A stretch of DNA of 64,000 nt from Combretum micranthum (Eukaryota; Streptophyta; Magnoliopsida; Myrtales; Combretaceae): positions 124,001 through 188,000 of the forward strand of contig JAMXBD010002484.1 of the NCBI GenBank assembly GCA_024138025.1. The letters run 5' to 3'. Position numbers and translations under genes: made by a program. Each line of letters begins with the position of its first letter. The stretch's first letter is position 1. Positions 25,142 through 37,603 of this stretch are shown here, piece by piece. The notes under the pieces are model-generated. The model ran no database searches and was not told where the DNA came from. It worked only from the letters and a program-made list of their open reading frames with translations.

Positions 25142-25793
25142 GATTTGTACTCACACTCCCTCTAAAATAACCATACATGTGCAGAGAAAGGAAAACTTGA
25201 TGGAATCTATTCTTCAAGTATTTTGATGAGAGATTAATCTTTTATGAAACTTTGTATGCCTAGAAATCAATTAACACCAACATTATTTTTTTATTTTGCC
25301 TAGAATTTTTTGAAATTAAAAAGAAGTTTACACAAGGTATCGTTATTTTAGAGAGAGATTGAGTATGAATATTTATGTTCCAATACACCAACTTCCTAAA
25401 TTATTCACAACTGAACTGAGCTAATTCATAACTAACCCCTTCAACTCGATCACACACCACCTCCTTCCTTTCACGATTGAGGATAAATCTGAAAAACCAA
25501 CATAAAGACCACGCATGATAGAACAAAGCACAAACATAAAATAAAAACTGTTAAGTTTAATCCGAGAGAGACAACGAGGAGTTAGTTTTGCTCCCATGGA
25601 AGCTTTTGTGTAGGCAAACTCTTTAAATTTGCCCCCCACCCTGCTTGTCAACGAAACCCATCCCCTTTTCTTTCTTTCTTTAGAAAAAGAAAATATTCAA
25701 TGGTCTTGATGCCAAAAGCTATTAGGTCCCCTTGTTTCTTAATCAACCAGTCTCTTTCTCTCTCTATCTTTTTTTTTTCCACGTGTTGCTTTA
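25142..25793. other. Unassigned spacer with pyrimidine tract
   Basis: About 650 bases between element B and element C. A CT-rich tract lies at 25660-25785 and there is no recognisable gene. The minus-strand frame at 25421-25651 has no family features. Confidence 0.4.
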
Positions 25794-26581
25794 TGTGATA
25801 AGGATCATAGTTCGTTTAGATGACCACCTAATTTAGAAATGGAGATGAGTCTTGAAAATCGAGTTCCAAAGCATATGCAAATCCTGAAGATCGAGTTCCA
25901 GAGCAAATCACAGGCTTAATCTCGCCCATGATCATCATCATCCCCCTATTTTGCCCATACTGAAGACTGTGAGCACGTTGTTATCTAAAAAGTCGAAGAC
26001 CAGAGGAGATAAGGGTGTCATCATGCCCGTGATGGCAGCCGTGATTAGGTAGATAATGGTCGTGATTAATCAAATTGTGAATGAAAATTTCGATCCAAGG
26101 GGACCACAATCCGTATCATGGCCATGATCAACAAGGTGATAGCTTCCTCTATTTTGCATGTTTTAAATAGTTTGTTTCCTATTTTTTGTTTTTCCTTTAC
26201 TTTTCTATGTTTGCCCTTACCCAACTTGTGGAAGTAATTAAGAGTCCTTAGGAATATGTTAGTAGCAGCTTGAACCTTTCTTTATTATTGATTGAGATCA
26301 TTTTCCTTGTTGGATTTTATTAGAATAGTTTCAAAAACCTATTGATTAATAATAAGATTTTCCTCAAGATTATTCTTGTTGTTTTTTTTTTTTTTGCACC
26401 ATATCGATTAAGTGAAACAACTAATTAGATTCTTTACTTGGTGCATCATATCCAAGGATAGATCGTTCATATCGTTTACTTTCTCTTTTATATAAATTAA
26501 AAGCCTAGAAACATCTATTAAATCTTCATAATTCCACTATATAAATCATCTTGGTAGATGATTTGGTTTAGATCTATGCCA
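25794..26581 (+). repeat. Element C 5' LTR
   Basis: The stretch 25820-26150 recurs at 28290-28620: 'aatttag(a/g)aatgg-agatgag', 'gatcatcatcat', 'gtgattaatcaaat(t/c)gtga', 'gatccaagggga', 'cgtatcatgg'. It ends CTATGCCA at 26581, just before the primer-binding site. A TGTGATAAGG at 25794 is the best candidate start. Confidence 0.65.
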
Positions 26582-26583
26582 TC

Positions 26584-26596
26584 TTGGTATCAAAGT
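26584..26596 (+). other. Primer-binding site of element C
   Basis: TTGGTATCAAAGT begins two bases after the LTR end. It is complementary to the 3' end of initiator tRNA-Met with a few changes. Confidence 0.6.
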
Positions 26597-26989
26597 TTTG
26601 GTTCGCTACGTGATAAATTATTAAGATCTAATTCTCATATCTTGTGAATTTACCGTGGGTATAGTTTTGACAAAGTTTACTTAAAGAAGAAGGCAAGTTG
26701 GGGTTTGTGTGGTATTATTGAAGGTTAAGGTTAATATTGTTTGGTAAAGGTGGGGTCAAGTTTAAATAGCAGCTGTGTATAGTAAATACTGTTATAGAAT
26801 TGATTGTTCAATTGAGATACTAAGTGAAATTGTCTGAGTTTGATGTTCATGGGTCTCTAGGAGATTACTTAGATTAGGAATTCTAGGTAGACCAAATTAT
26901 TGGAGATTTTCCTAATTTTACTTGTTAATTAGGGTAGATTATTGTCAAGAAATTAACTAGACTTGCAGGGTTGTGGTTAAAAAATATCA

Positions 26990-27405
26990 TATTAAAGCAA
27001 TCATTGAGTAGTATCGTGATGTTATTTACATGGGGTCTTGTGAAAAGGATGATGAGGATAAGATTTGTTCCACCCAATTATCAGGATGAATAATATGAAT
27101 CCTTATTGGTATTAAAACAAGGGTCTATGAAGGTTAGAGAATATGCCCAATTGTTTAAGACTCTCGTGAGGCGTAGTGAATTACTTAAGCCTCTTAAGCA
27201 CACCATTAATAGATTTTTGAAAGGCTTGAATTACAACATCACTAAGAGTGTTGGTAGTCAAAGTTTTGTGTCATCAAAAGATGCTATCCAAACTGCCTTG
27301 TTAGAAGAATTTTCGATTTTAATGTTTGAACTAATGGAAAAAGCAAAACTACCAAAGGCCTCAAAACTAATTGAATCCTTGGATAATTGTGTCAGATAAT
27401 GATCA
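26990..27405 (+). pseudogene. Gag remnant (element C)
   Basis: This is a chromovirus-style gag core. It has 'MMRIRFVPPNYQDE' (27047-27089), then after a stop 'LLVLKQGSMKVREYAQ' and 'FLKGLNYNI' (27094-27240). The order RFVPP-x-Y, QG-(S/T)-(M/K)-V-x-EY, RF-L-x-GLN is typical of Reina/CRM/Galadriel-like gag proteins. The longest open part is 27106-27399. No zinc knuckle is seen after it. Confidence 0.62.
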
Positions 27406-28273
27406 TGAGCTGCAAGTGGATATTCTTAGTGTTGTAGATTGTAAAGTTGATGATCCAAGTACAGAGGAATCTTATATAAGGGAAACAAATGTCATAGAGA
27501 AAATGCACCATTAGTAAGGTGGAGCTTTTCGATAATCGTGTACCTAAGTTGGGACCACTTCCATTCTCATTAAGAGACACTAATAACCATGGGTATTATT
27601 ATATCTTTGTACCATCTTCCTTTAAGTTTTTGTGCTGATCCATTGATGGGTTAGGAGTAGTATTGAAATGTTGTCTATATTTTACCTTTGAAATCATATG
27701 AGTTGATTATTAATATCCATTGGAGTCTTACAGATGGTTATATATATTGGCTAAGTATTCGATTTTGGTGTGGTAGTATAGTAGTGTAAGTAATACTTTA
27801 TTTATGGCTTATTATTGAATTGGCTATTAGAGGAAAGGGTGTTGTTACACCATTAAATAGTTCTATTCCATCTTGTTTTCATGGTTTCAAATTGATGCTA
27901 TTGGGTTCCCTTATTGTTGAATTGTATCATGGAAGTTCTAAAGCTGAAGATCAGGTGTCTACTATTGGTTACTTCAAGATGGCAATTATTTGAGACAAAT
28001 GCTAATGGGGCTATAGAGGTGTGTTTGTTGACTACTTATCATCGTGTTCATAAGACTTGGATTGATTTAATCCGTAATTAATGTTATAACTTATCTGGAA
28101 GGCCTTAGATTATGGGCATCACATATGGTATAGTAAGGGTAAGAATACTTGAAGTTAAAGTTGAGATGCTATGGGAATTGTTATTTAAGAGAGGATTTGC
28201 AAATCAATTTTAGACAAAGTTCATGGGCTGATCATCATTGGGAATTTTTACTTAACCGTGTTTAAGTCTTGCA
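27406..28273 (+). other. Internal remainder of element C, no domain recognised
   Basis: About 870 bases with short broken frames. No protease, RT or integrase motif could be seen. It is probably decayed internal sequence fused by deletion. Confidence 0.35.
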
Positions 28274-28620
28274 TGTTTATCTTTGATCTAGGAAGACTAC
28301 CCAATTTAGAGATGGAGATGAGCCCAGAAGATTGAGTTTAAGAGTAGATACAGATCCTGAAGAAGTTCTAAAGTAGATTATGACCATAATCCTACTTGTG
28401 ATCCCGGCCAAGATCATCATCATGCCCTTCATGTCACCCATAACCAACATCATGAGCATGTCATTATTAGAGAAGTCAAAGATTAGAGGAAATAACAAGC
28501 ATCGTCACACTCGTGACGACAACCATGACTAAGCAAATAACGGTTGTGATTAATCAAATCGTGAGGGGGAATTTTGATCCAAGGGGATCTTGGCTCGTAT
28601 CATGGTCGTGACTAGTAGGG
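28274..28620 (+). repeat. Element C 3' LTR, interrupted
   Basis: First ~347 bases of the right LTR, colinear with 25794-26120. It ends where the Athila-type LTR begins (TGATACGC at 28621). The candidate left target duplication of that insertion is TAGGG (28616-28620); its partner lies outside the window. Confidence 0.6.
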
Positions 28621-30686
28621 TGATACGCATTTCATAAGTGTTAGAAGACCCTTGTTATTCACGTTGTTTTAATAGGATATTATATATATTTTGTGTGAAT
28701 TATTAAAGAAAAGGACACTTATTGGGTTAAGTTGTCAATTTCAGGAATAAAGGAAGATTTTGAACATTATGAAGATATTTAGATGAGTTAATGAAGGTCT
28801 TTGATGAAGAATTTGGGAAAGTGAAAATTTACAACATACATGACCATTTCTCCACAAGTTGTGTAGAATGCTGGTGTAGAAGATGAAAAATGTTCAGCAA
28901 ACAATTTCAAAATGCATAAGGAGGCTACACAAGCTGTGTAGGGTGCTCATGTAAAGTATGGAAAATGACCAGAACTGATTTTGAAAGTACATGGCCTATT
29001 TACGCAAGCCATGCTTGTCATGCAGCCTTAGATTTCGACATTTTCACTAGTTTTCATTATACTTGGTTTTCGAACATGACCATGTAGGATGCCCATGTAG
29101 GACCAAAATTCGCCTTTTCCTATTAATAGCTCTCATTACTCATCTTTAAAAAGGGATATCTTTATTCCTAGAAAACTTAGAGAGAAAAAGAATGCTTTAA
29201 GGAGAAAAATGACAGAGCTTATTCGGAGATCACAAGACTTCACCTTTAAGGGTTGTAATTATATTTTCTATCAATTTTTCCATGTTTTATCATTATAATT
29301 GTCTTCATATGGAAAAATAGATTATTGTACCATAGGTCTTGAGGAACCTTAACCCTAATGTAAAGATTGGATTATTTCGTTAATGGAAGTTTATATTTCT
29401 TGAGTCTATACATATATTTTTTATTGTTCTTGTGATTAATTTATGGTCAGTATGGATGGCATGTTTGATTTCTTTTAGATAAAAAGATAAAAAGAGATTT
29501 CATCTAATAGAATATGTTGTACGAGCTGATATAGACCAGTAGAGTTAGCTCCTGCAAACATAAAGAAAGATCAAGGGGTGCCGAGGGGTTACCCAGCATG
29601 GCCATTCCAATGCCTAATTCAGTCTGTAGGTAAGGTTAATGTGTCTATAAAAAGATAGACAAGGTTGCTTCTCCTTTTCTTATTCACATTTTTTTTGCTC
29701 CTCCCCTTTCCTTAAGAGGGAGCAAGGGTATTTATATTGTTTAGGGTCATACTAGGATAGGTCGTTTCCTAGTAGCTAACCTAGTACCTACGTGGTGAAG
29801 ATACCCAAGCTAAGGAGTCACGGCTTCTCGAAGTTGGGTCGAGCTGATAGTGTCCCCTTGGTCACAAGGTGTGAATTTGGAGACTACAAGATCGAAAGGC
29901 CAAGTTTGCTGGTTAGCCGAGCTCGTAGGGCTCGACTAACCTTTTCAAGATGAGAATCCTCGAGGAGATCTCTTGTTGCCTGTAGAGATAGGACCCTGGG
30001 CCTTCTTGCAACTTAGGGAGGTCGGGGATATCAAGCATGGGCTCCCTTTGGGACTTGTTCGTGTTCCTAGGCCTCGAAGCCTAACGGACCAAATGGACTA
30101 AGAGCTATATATTACTTTCAATAGAATAGATCTATATGAATAGAGAAATTTGAATATAATTCTAGACATAGATTGCATGAATTTTTTATATCAAGATTTG
30201 TTCTTTTTAAGGAATCATGAACTTTAATGCAATTTTATAAGCATTTGATGATGAAAGAAATTTCCATTAAACATGTAGGATTAGAATTTAATCCTCTTGA
30301 AAGAGAGATTGATGAATCTAAGGTTCTGACAGTTCAAGAACATAATAACCCATTAATGAATGTTTTATAAGAATCTAAAAATAGGGTTAGTGGTGAATCA
30401 AGATTAAGGGTATTGTTTTGTGATTGATATTTATATCTAAAGGCATGAAATTCATTATTCTAAGGTTAATTAATTAGATAGATATTAATTATTCTTACTA
30501 TCATTCCAATTAGATCAGCTAAATATTAGATATAGGGTGAATACTAGTAGTTATAGGTCTTAGAGGAACGACCCTTGTACTTATACCGGTACTACAATCC
30601 ATAGGTACACTTTCTTAGGATTAATTGTGCAGTAAGAATAGGGTTTTAATTTCATTTCATTGATTGTGATTGAAAAGTCCACATCA
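28621..30686 (+). repeat. Athila-type 5' LTR (2066 bp incl. 606-bp insertion)
   Basis: Starts TGATACGCATTTC and ends GTCCACATCA, five bases before the primer-binding site. Typical Athila features near the end are 'gaggaacgacccttgtac', 'ttataccggtactaca' and 'aggtacactttcttagg'. The upstream part (28850-29110) holds several loose copies of an ACAAGCTGTGTA-type motif, discussed below. The fragment at 6264-6558 plus 9933 on belongs to the same LTR family. Confidence 0.8.
29515..30120 (+). mobile_element. 606-bp insertion in Athila LTR, solo-LTR-like with TG...CA ends
   Basis: Starts TGTTGTACGAGCTGATA and ends TACTTTCA. ATAGAATA flanks it on both sides (29507-29514 and 30121-30128), a perfect 8-bp direct repeat. 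It is clearly more GC-rich than its surroundings and contains a TATA-like TCTATAAAAAG (29647-29657) inside a 7-bp hairpin, TGTCTAT/ATAGACA. The TG...CA ends and the 'gaggggttacccagcatgg' style leader suggest a solo LTR, but such insertions normally leave 4-6 bp duplications. A hAT- or MULE-like origin is possible, although no terminal inverted repeats are seen. Confidence 0.6.
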
Positions 30687-30690
30687 AGTT

Positions 30691-30709
30691 TTTGGTGTCG
30701 TTGCTGGGG
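30691..30709 (+). other. Primer-binding site of Athila-type element
   Basis: TTTGGTGTCGTTGCTGGGGA follows the LTR end after a short spacer. It corresponds to the hallmark 'TTGGCGCCGTTGCCGGGGA' site of Athila/Tat elements, usually assigned to tRNA-Asp, with three C to T changes. Confidence 0.85.
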
Positions 30710-30837
30710 ACCTAACAATATTAGGAACACTTGAAATCTACTAGTTTAGTTAACTTCTTTTTATTTTATGATTATTCTTTCTTTCTCTTTCTTGGTTTTC
30801 TTGATAAGAATCTAACTCCACTTTCATTTCTTGCAAG

Positions 30838-32426
30838 TGGAAGACAAGAAGTTCTTCTGCGAGACTTCTTTATTTGGATTCTGAGATTGATAGAACATTC
30901 CACATAAGGTTAAGGACTAGTGCAAGAGATGTTGTCAGAGCATTATTCTTTCAATAAGAAATATTGGATACTAAAGACACAATGATGGTCGGTAATAATG
31001 AAGAAGCTTTGAAGACTAAGTTAGATTTTGCTAGGCTTACGCTTGAAGGAATTTGACCGACTCAAGTAAAGCTTCCCATTGTAGCAAATAATTTTAAAAT
31101 CAAGAGTGTTGTTATTCAATTGCTACAGCGTATTGCCAATTTAATGGATTGCTAGATGAAGATCTATACGCTCACATATAAACATTCTTGGAGATATGTG
31201 AGATGTTTGAAAACAATGGAGTAACCGATGATCCAATGAGAATGCACTTATTCCCTTTCTCATTGAGGGGAAAAGTGAAGGCATGATTATCATCACTTGG
31301 GAGCACCATCACGAGTTCGAAGGATATGGTTGAACAATTCCTAAACAATTATTTCCCACTTTCCAAAACTGCTAAGTTGAGAAACAACATCTCATCATTT
31401 AGCCAGTAGGACTCTAAGACACATTATGATGTAAGACAGAGATGGAAAGATCTTCTGAGAAAGTGTCCACATCATCAGATGCCTAAGCAGATGCAGGTAC
31501 AAACATTTTATAATGGTCTCATACTACCCGCTAGTTAGTGGATGCCCCAGCTGGAGGCACATCGAATACGAAGACACCTGAAGATTCCTTGAAACTATTT
31601 GAAGAAATGGTGAAGAACAGCTACTAATGGGGGTAATAACTAGGGAAAACAAAAGTAGCTGGCATGTATGAAATAGATATGATGACTACTCTACTTGCAA
31701 AGATGGATGCTCTAAGTACGCGGTTATGGATCGAAGAACCTGCTAGCGCCTCAATTTCAATACACAACTTCTAATGTGGACTTTTATATTGAAGCACCTG
31801 AGCAAGTAGATTACCTTAGCAATCAAGGTAGACATCAGAACAACCTATGCAGCCATACGTATAACCTAGGGCAATAACATTCCAATTTCTCCTATGCCAA
31901 AAACTAAAACATGCAGAGGGCCAATTATCGTACACCAGGATTTCAAGGCCCTAGCTTTCACCACCTCACCAACTTCCACAACTTCCACCTCCACCACAAG
32001 AGGGAGAAACCTAGTTTGGAAGAGCTAATGACACAATTTATTCATAATTCTAAAGCTCGCCATAGGAACCAAGAAGGCTCCATTCATAATTTAGAAAAAC
32101 CAAATTGGGCCATTTGCCGAGATGTTATCTAAGAGGCAACTTGGTTCACTTTCCAAAATATTAAGCCAAGTCCTAAAGAGCAAGTAAATGCAATAACCTT
32201 CATGAGTGGAAAAGATGTACAACTAATCAACAAAGAGAGGTTATTTTGGAGAAAAGAAAGATACTTAAGAAAGAAGAGGTGCAGACAAGAAAAGAGTAAC
32301 CTCTTAAGGTGCAACCATAAGCCACAAATACCATATCCAACCTACCTAAAGAAGGGTCATGATACTAACCAGTCCATTTTAGAGGAGACATTCTCCAATA
32401 AAAGAAGATTAGAAGAATTATCCACT
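30838..32426 (+). pseudogene. Gag of Athila-type element, decayed
   Basis: The capsid-type polyprotein is visible in shifting frames. An N-terminal 'DSEIDRTF'-like segment lies near 30878-30905. 'ANNFKIKS' is at 31084-31107 and 'MRMHLFPFSLRGK' near 31239-31277. The 'LRKCPHH-MPKQMQVQTFYNG' region follows at 31457-31518. The C-terminal part includes 'QIGPFAEMLSKRQLGSL' (32104-32150) and the 'ITF-SGKDV' signature (32196-32220). These blocks keep the order expected for Athila gag. Many stops and at least two frameshifts are present. The longest open pieces (31911-32132 and 32202-32430) are remnants. The coding sequence stops at the S5/S4 insertion at 32427; the protease follows after 40007. Confidence 0.75.
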
Positions 32427-33128
32427 GTAACTGTAAACCCTTATATTTTTTTTTCACAGTTCTTAAGTTCAAACCCTAGGACCGGAAGTCAACTAGAAAC
32501 CCAAGCCAACAAGAACCTATGCCAAAACCTAGAGTTTAGCTCCGGCAATCCTGTGCTCTTAAACCCTAGATAATGGAGTTGAGTTAATGACTTATTTAGT
32601 TCGAAATAATATAGGGAAGCCTAAAAATATCTATTCTCCAATTCTAATGTTTTTTGGATCCGAATGGGATCAATTTTTGAAAACAGTGTGCCTCGGTACA
32701 CCGGACTGTAAAAATATCCCGTTAATACCATTAGACTCATAAAAATATAAGAAATCTAAAAATATCAGTTTCGTAATTTTTCGATAACTAGAAATTACAG
32801 ATATCATAATGATACGCATATTTTCTTTATTACAGGTAACTTATTAGTCTTGTTGCTATTCATTGTACTTCTCTACTATTTATTATTATTCACCTATCTC
32901 TACTTTTTCTTACTACATATATACTTATTTTCTTACTTTTTTACTTTTCCAATATATCTTATATCAAATCATATCTTACATATTAATTATTTTGTTGCAA
33001 AAATACAAACAAAATCAACTCACTCTCTCTCTTCCTCTCCTATGGCTGGTGTGATCTTCCCTCCCTCTCTCTCTATTTATTATCTTTTCAATTTATTTTA
33101 TTACACTTAATTTCCCTCTATTTTCAAC

Positions 33129-33135
33129 TATAAAT
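33129..33135 (+). promoter_or_regulatory. TATA box of S4
   Basis: ACTATAAATATCC is followed by CT-rich leader sequence ('ctccctccacttctttcac') and the donor at 33356. Confidence 0.68.
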
Positions 33136-33355
33136 ATCCTATCTCCCTCCACTTCTTTCACACACCTTCATTTCATATAACAAAACTCTCTCAAAATCAC
33201 TCCGTAAACTCTCTCCACAAAATTCTACACTACCAAAACTCTCTTTCACTAATTCCTCACAAAAATTCCCCTCTACACACAAACCATCTACCATTTTTTA
33301 CTACCCATGTAATACCCCATTCAACTACTACCTTCATACTACAAGAACACTTTAG

Positions 33356-35201
33356 GTAAACTTCTTCTAACCATTTAATTTGCCTATCTCATGTAACTTA
33401 GCATGACCATGGTATTGTTTTGAAACTCATATGAGTAGTAAAAGCAACAACATGTTCATGTTTTATTCTTGCACATGAAATTCCTATATTATTATCTTGT
33501 TATTATGCTTTTATATATGTTGTTATTAATGTTATTATTGTTATTACCTTGTTGTTATTATGCTCTAACCTAACGTGATATATATTATTAAGTATATGTA
33601 TATCTATATATTTTAAAGCCTAATGCCAACTAACTCTTATTAAATTGTTTTTACTATTAATGCTCTTATTATTGCTATATTATTACTTTTTCATTTTTTT
33701 TCTTTTTCTTTTTTTTTTTGGGACTGGTCTTTTTAGTCCCGGGATGCCTTGATGAAGCTAATGTTCTCAATACTTGACTAGGATACCTTGATGAAGCTAA
33801 GGTACCCAATACTTGATATATTATCTTGCTTATTATTTGCTTATTATATCTTTCTTATATTTTCATCTTTTCATGCTCATGTGCATGCACTATCATAATG
33901 TTATTGTCTCAACAAAATCTAAAATAGATTTTTCTTTGATAAAGGAAATGAAACTAAACTTTCTTAAAATATATTCTTTTTTACCAAATCAAGGTTTTGT
34001 TATCACATACTTAGGAAAAATATATCTTTTCCAACTTCTTTTCAAACTCATCAAGACTTTTCATAAACAACAATAAAGATGATTTTCTCAAAGACGTTAA
34101 CTAACAAAAGAATATTTCTTTTACTATTACAAATCACATAATGTTATAAAATTAAGTACTAATAAGTTGTGATATACAAGTTTTCATAGAAAACTCAAGA
34201 TTAGAATCTTTTCAACTTCATAATAAGAAGTAAACTAGTTTTCAAAGTTAAAATAAAATAAACTCACTTAGAAAAATAAATAACTTCAAGTTTCTAAAAG
34301 AGGAACCTATTTTCAAAGAAATAAATATAAACATGATAAGTTACAAAGAGGAACAAAAGATATTACCAAAAACTTAAGAAAATAGTGAAACACGATTTTC
34401 TTCCAAATAAAAGTTGTAAAAAACTTGAAAGAACAAGTTTTGAAAAAAAAATGTAATTTCTCTTAAGAAGTTAGGAAATAAGAACATAAGAAGGAAAAGA
34501 CTTGTTTATCAAAGCTAAATTTTTGGAAAATATAGCTATATAAAATTATTATAGGATATCAACAACTTAATAACAATTTTTGGAAAAATTCATTTCTTAT
34601 CACGATAAGTAAAATTTTGTAGAGATTCAAAGTTGAGAAAAATTAACTTCTTTTAGAAAAATAAAATAAAGATATACTCATTCATAATAATCCAAAAGAT
34701 TATAAATTCTTTCAAAATACTTTAGAGAAGGAATTGTTAAAAATTCAAGTTTTCGACATTGTAAGATAAATTACTTTACGAAAAATAGTCGTTGAGACAA
34801 CACCATTGAATTTTGCATACAAAGTGAGATTATATACATGTATTCAAAAGATTTCCCAACTATATATATACCTATATTTTTGCCAAAAGATTTTTGAACA
34901 AAGTTGATGTTTGGAAAAATTATTTTGCAAAAGTTGGGATTTTTGTTTTGATTCTGTACCATAACTTTTAGAAAGCCAAATGACAATTTATGTAGAAAAT
35001 AACCTTAGAGATGGATAGATCTTTTCGAGTAGGTAGAAATTGGTATATTATATGCAAAATCCTGAGTTAAAATGAGCAAGTTATGGCCATTTTAAGTTAG
35101 AATTTCCCTCCATGTGAATTTTGACGAACTTAGTAGAACAGAACTACAAGTTTAAGTAGAACTTCCAAGAAATACTCATATTAGGTATTTCTTTTGTTTA
35201 G
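33356..35201 (+). other. Predicted intron in S4 (GT...AG, 1846 bp)
   Basis: Donor CTTTAG|GTAAAC at 33356; acceptor TTTGTTTAG|GTAACGAGG ending at 35201. The ~90 bases before the acceptor ('gatcttttcgagtaggtag', 'gagttaaaatgagcaagtta') are among the best-conserved parts of all copies. Confidence 0.5.
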
Positions 35202-37603
35202 GTAACGAGGCGGCCAAGTTCCTGTGTCCCAAGGATTTCCTTGACTAGAAGAATTCGCACTAATGGCCGAGTGAATTTATTTCTTACATATTTGCACTTA
35301 TGATTTTGCTTGTAAAATTAGTGCATTAGAATTAGAAAAAGATAAAATGGAAAAATGTTATGCGTTTTATATACTTAGTTGAAATTACAATTAAGTATAT
35401 CAGGCATGAATTGTTTATAATGAATATTTGATCTAGTGTAAGAATGATTATCTGCAAATTCTATGATCACCCAAAAAATATTTAATTATGCCATGAGTAC
35501 TTAATTAAATTAATTCATGCAAGTCATCGGGTGAGTTCATTGCATTTATTACTATACCTTTGATGGGACAAAGGCTTAGTAAGGAGATTCATAGAGTCTA
35601 TAAATTCTATAAAGCAACGAGGCATCGTCTGAACAAATTAGAGATGAGAAAAAATCTAACTAAAACATATCTGGCAGCTACGTAATGGCTTGGAAATAAA
35701 CTATAAATAAGTTGGATTATATTTTTGGAAAGCAAGGAAGTTGTTAAAACAAAAACTATCATGAAATTATTTTGTATATAGCGACCTATACGGTCTGGAA
35801 CACCTTACCCGAATGGAGGGGTAAATCCATTCAATATATGATTCTCGGAAAATCATATGTATTGTTTGCCCACGTGTTTGTGCATCTCATATGGTTGCTT
35901 AAGTAAACTTGTTTCAATTATTGATTGTCGAGTGTTTATTTGTGGAAATAAATGTGACTAAGCATGTAGCTTATATTTTCTTAGATATCTTTTATAGTTT
36001 TCATACCTTTGGTTGGAATCAAGAGGTTATTTTACCTACGTAATGCCTTCGAGCCAAGATCTTATGAATAAAAGTGTAAGTTAGAAATAGATATGGAATT
36101 CCAAGAGAAGTTTAAAAAATGTAAATTATTCTAGGATAGACTTTATTAGACTTAGCTGTCTTTAACAGGAGAATGCCGCTTAATGCTGTAAAGACTCTTT
36201 ATAAGTTTTTATGAACATTGATTATATTGCTATGATTTATTTTCTTAATTGCTTTTACGCATAACTGCTTAAATGACATGATCCGAAGTTTGGTCCACTA
36301 CAATCGTGAAAGTATGCTTTACACCCGATATCGAGAATTTTGGGATGACTAAAGTTGTCATACTTAAGTCTTAATAATGAGTATAGCGGGCTGTCGCGTT
36401 TATGGTACCCTGTGGGGCATGACAGTCAGATCCCAAAGGGTACCCTAAACGTAATAGTCCATCACATACAATATTAAGACTTAAGAATGACCCCTTAGTC
36501 ACGCGAAAGTTTTGATATTATATGTAAGACGTCTAATATAGCAATAGAAGACACTGGTGGGATATGCGGTTTAAGTAGTAATATATAGCATACAAGAACT
36601 AATAAACATATATCCACCAAATTTATCATAATAAGGTCTTTACATAAACTTGGGGGCATTCCCCCGATCAAATCCAAGGATCTTTATTACAACTTAAGTC
36701 TCACATATGTAAAACTCTATAGCCAAAAGATTTTAAGGAAACTTTTACCTAAAACCATTGATAGAATTTCCCCAAAAAGCTTTCCAAGAGCATGGTTTAA
36801 ACCAGACAAAAGGTGACCTTGGGTAGATTAAAGGATGTTTTTATGACAACAAAATCTATGGGAGTGTAAGTTTAACTAGCTTAGTGAGATTATTCCGATT
36901 TATAATACTGAAATCAAGATATCAAAAACTTATAATTAGACACGCATAGGTGATGCATCAAACACATGAGCAAGCAAGATATATGGTTTTTTAGGAACCA
37001 TATGTTGAATGAATTATGCCCTCTATTCAGCGTTAGATATACCGGCCAATGACGACCAACGCTTCTTAAAATAAAAAATTTGTAGATCCTACCGGCTATG
37101 ATGCTCTAACACAAAATATGTAGATTATACTGGCTACTACTCGCGAGCACAAAACATGTAGATTATACTTGCTACTACTTGCCAACACGTAGATATTACC
37201 GGTTATACCAACCAACACTATTATACCCTTGTCCTACCAAGTGTATAATAGCAAATGCCATGTGACTCACTACATGATATGCATGAATCCATTTATTAAA
37301 ATCTTTCATGCAATTAAAATAGCTTAGAGTCGACCATAGAATTTACAGACACATCAATATGGCAATATATATATCAAACTTGTAATTAACAACAATTCAT
37401 GCCTCGATATTTTTAACATAATTTCAACCAGTATTATAAGACACATGCACTTTCCATTTCATCTTATCCTACTTCTAGTCCTTCTAATACTACAACCACA
37501 AGCATGAGTATGAAAACTTAAGGAAGTAAACTCATTCGGCCATGATGCAGATGAACTCCTAATCAAAGTTATCTTCGAGATACGAGGCTTCGGTTCCTTA
37601 TTA

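Larger units (their letters stand above)
25794..28620 (+). mobile_element. Element C: short, decayed Ty3/gypsy element
   Basis: Two direct repeats (25794-26581 and 28274-28620) flank a tRNA-Met-type primer-binding site and a gag remnant. The internal region is only ~1.7 kb and lacks RT, RNase H and integrase, so it was either a non-autonomous copy or lost pol by deletion. The right repeat is cut at 28620 by the start of the Athila-type element, so C is older than that insertion. Boundaries of the repeats are approximate. Confidence 0.65.
32433..36424 (+). mobile_element. LTR-S copy S4 (3992 bp, inserted in the end of S5)
   Basis: Starts TGTAAACCC and ends GGGCATGACA. Flanking 5-mers are GTAAC (32428-32432) and GTCAG (36425-36429). 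Both are one change away from GTCAC, which is bases 2-6 of the family's other terminus TGTCAC. The simplest reading is therefore insertion 1 bp inside S5 with a GTCAC duplication. S4 is in its transcriptional orientation on the plus strand. It has a TATA box at 33129 and GT...AG signals at 33356 and 35201. Together with S5 it forms an inverted pair with promoters facing each other. Confidence 0.78.
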
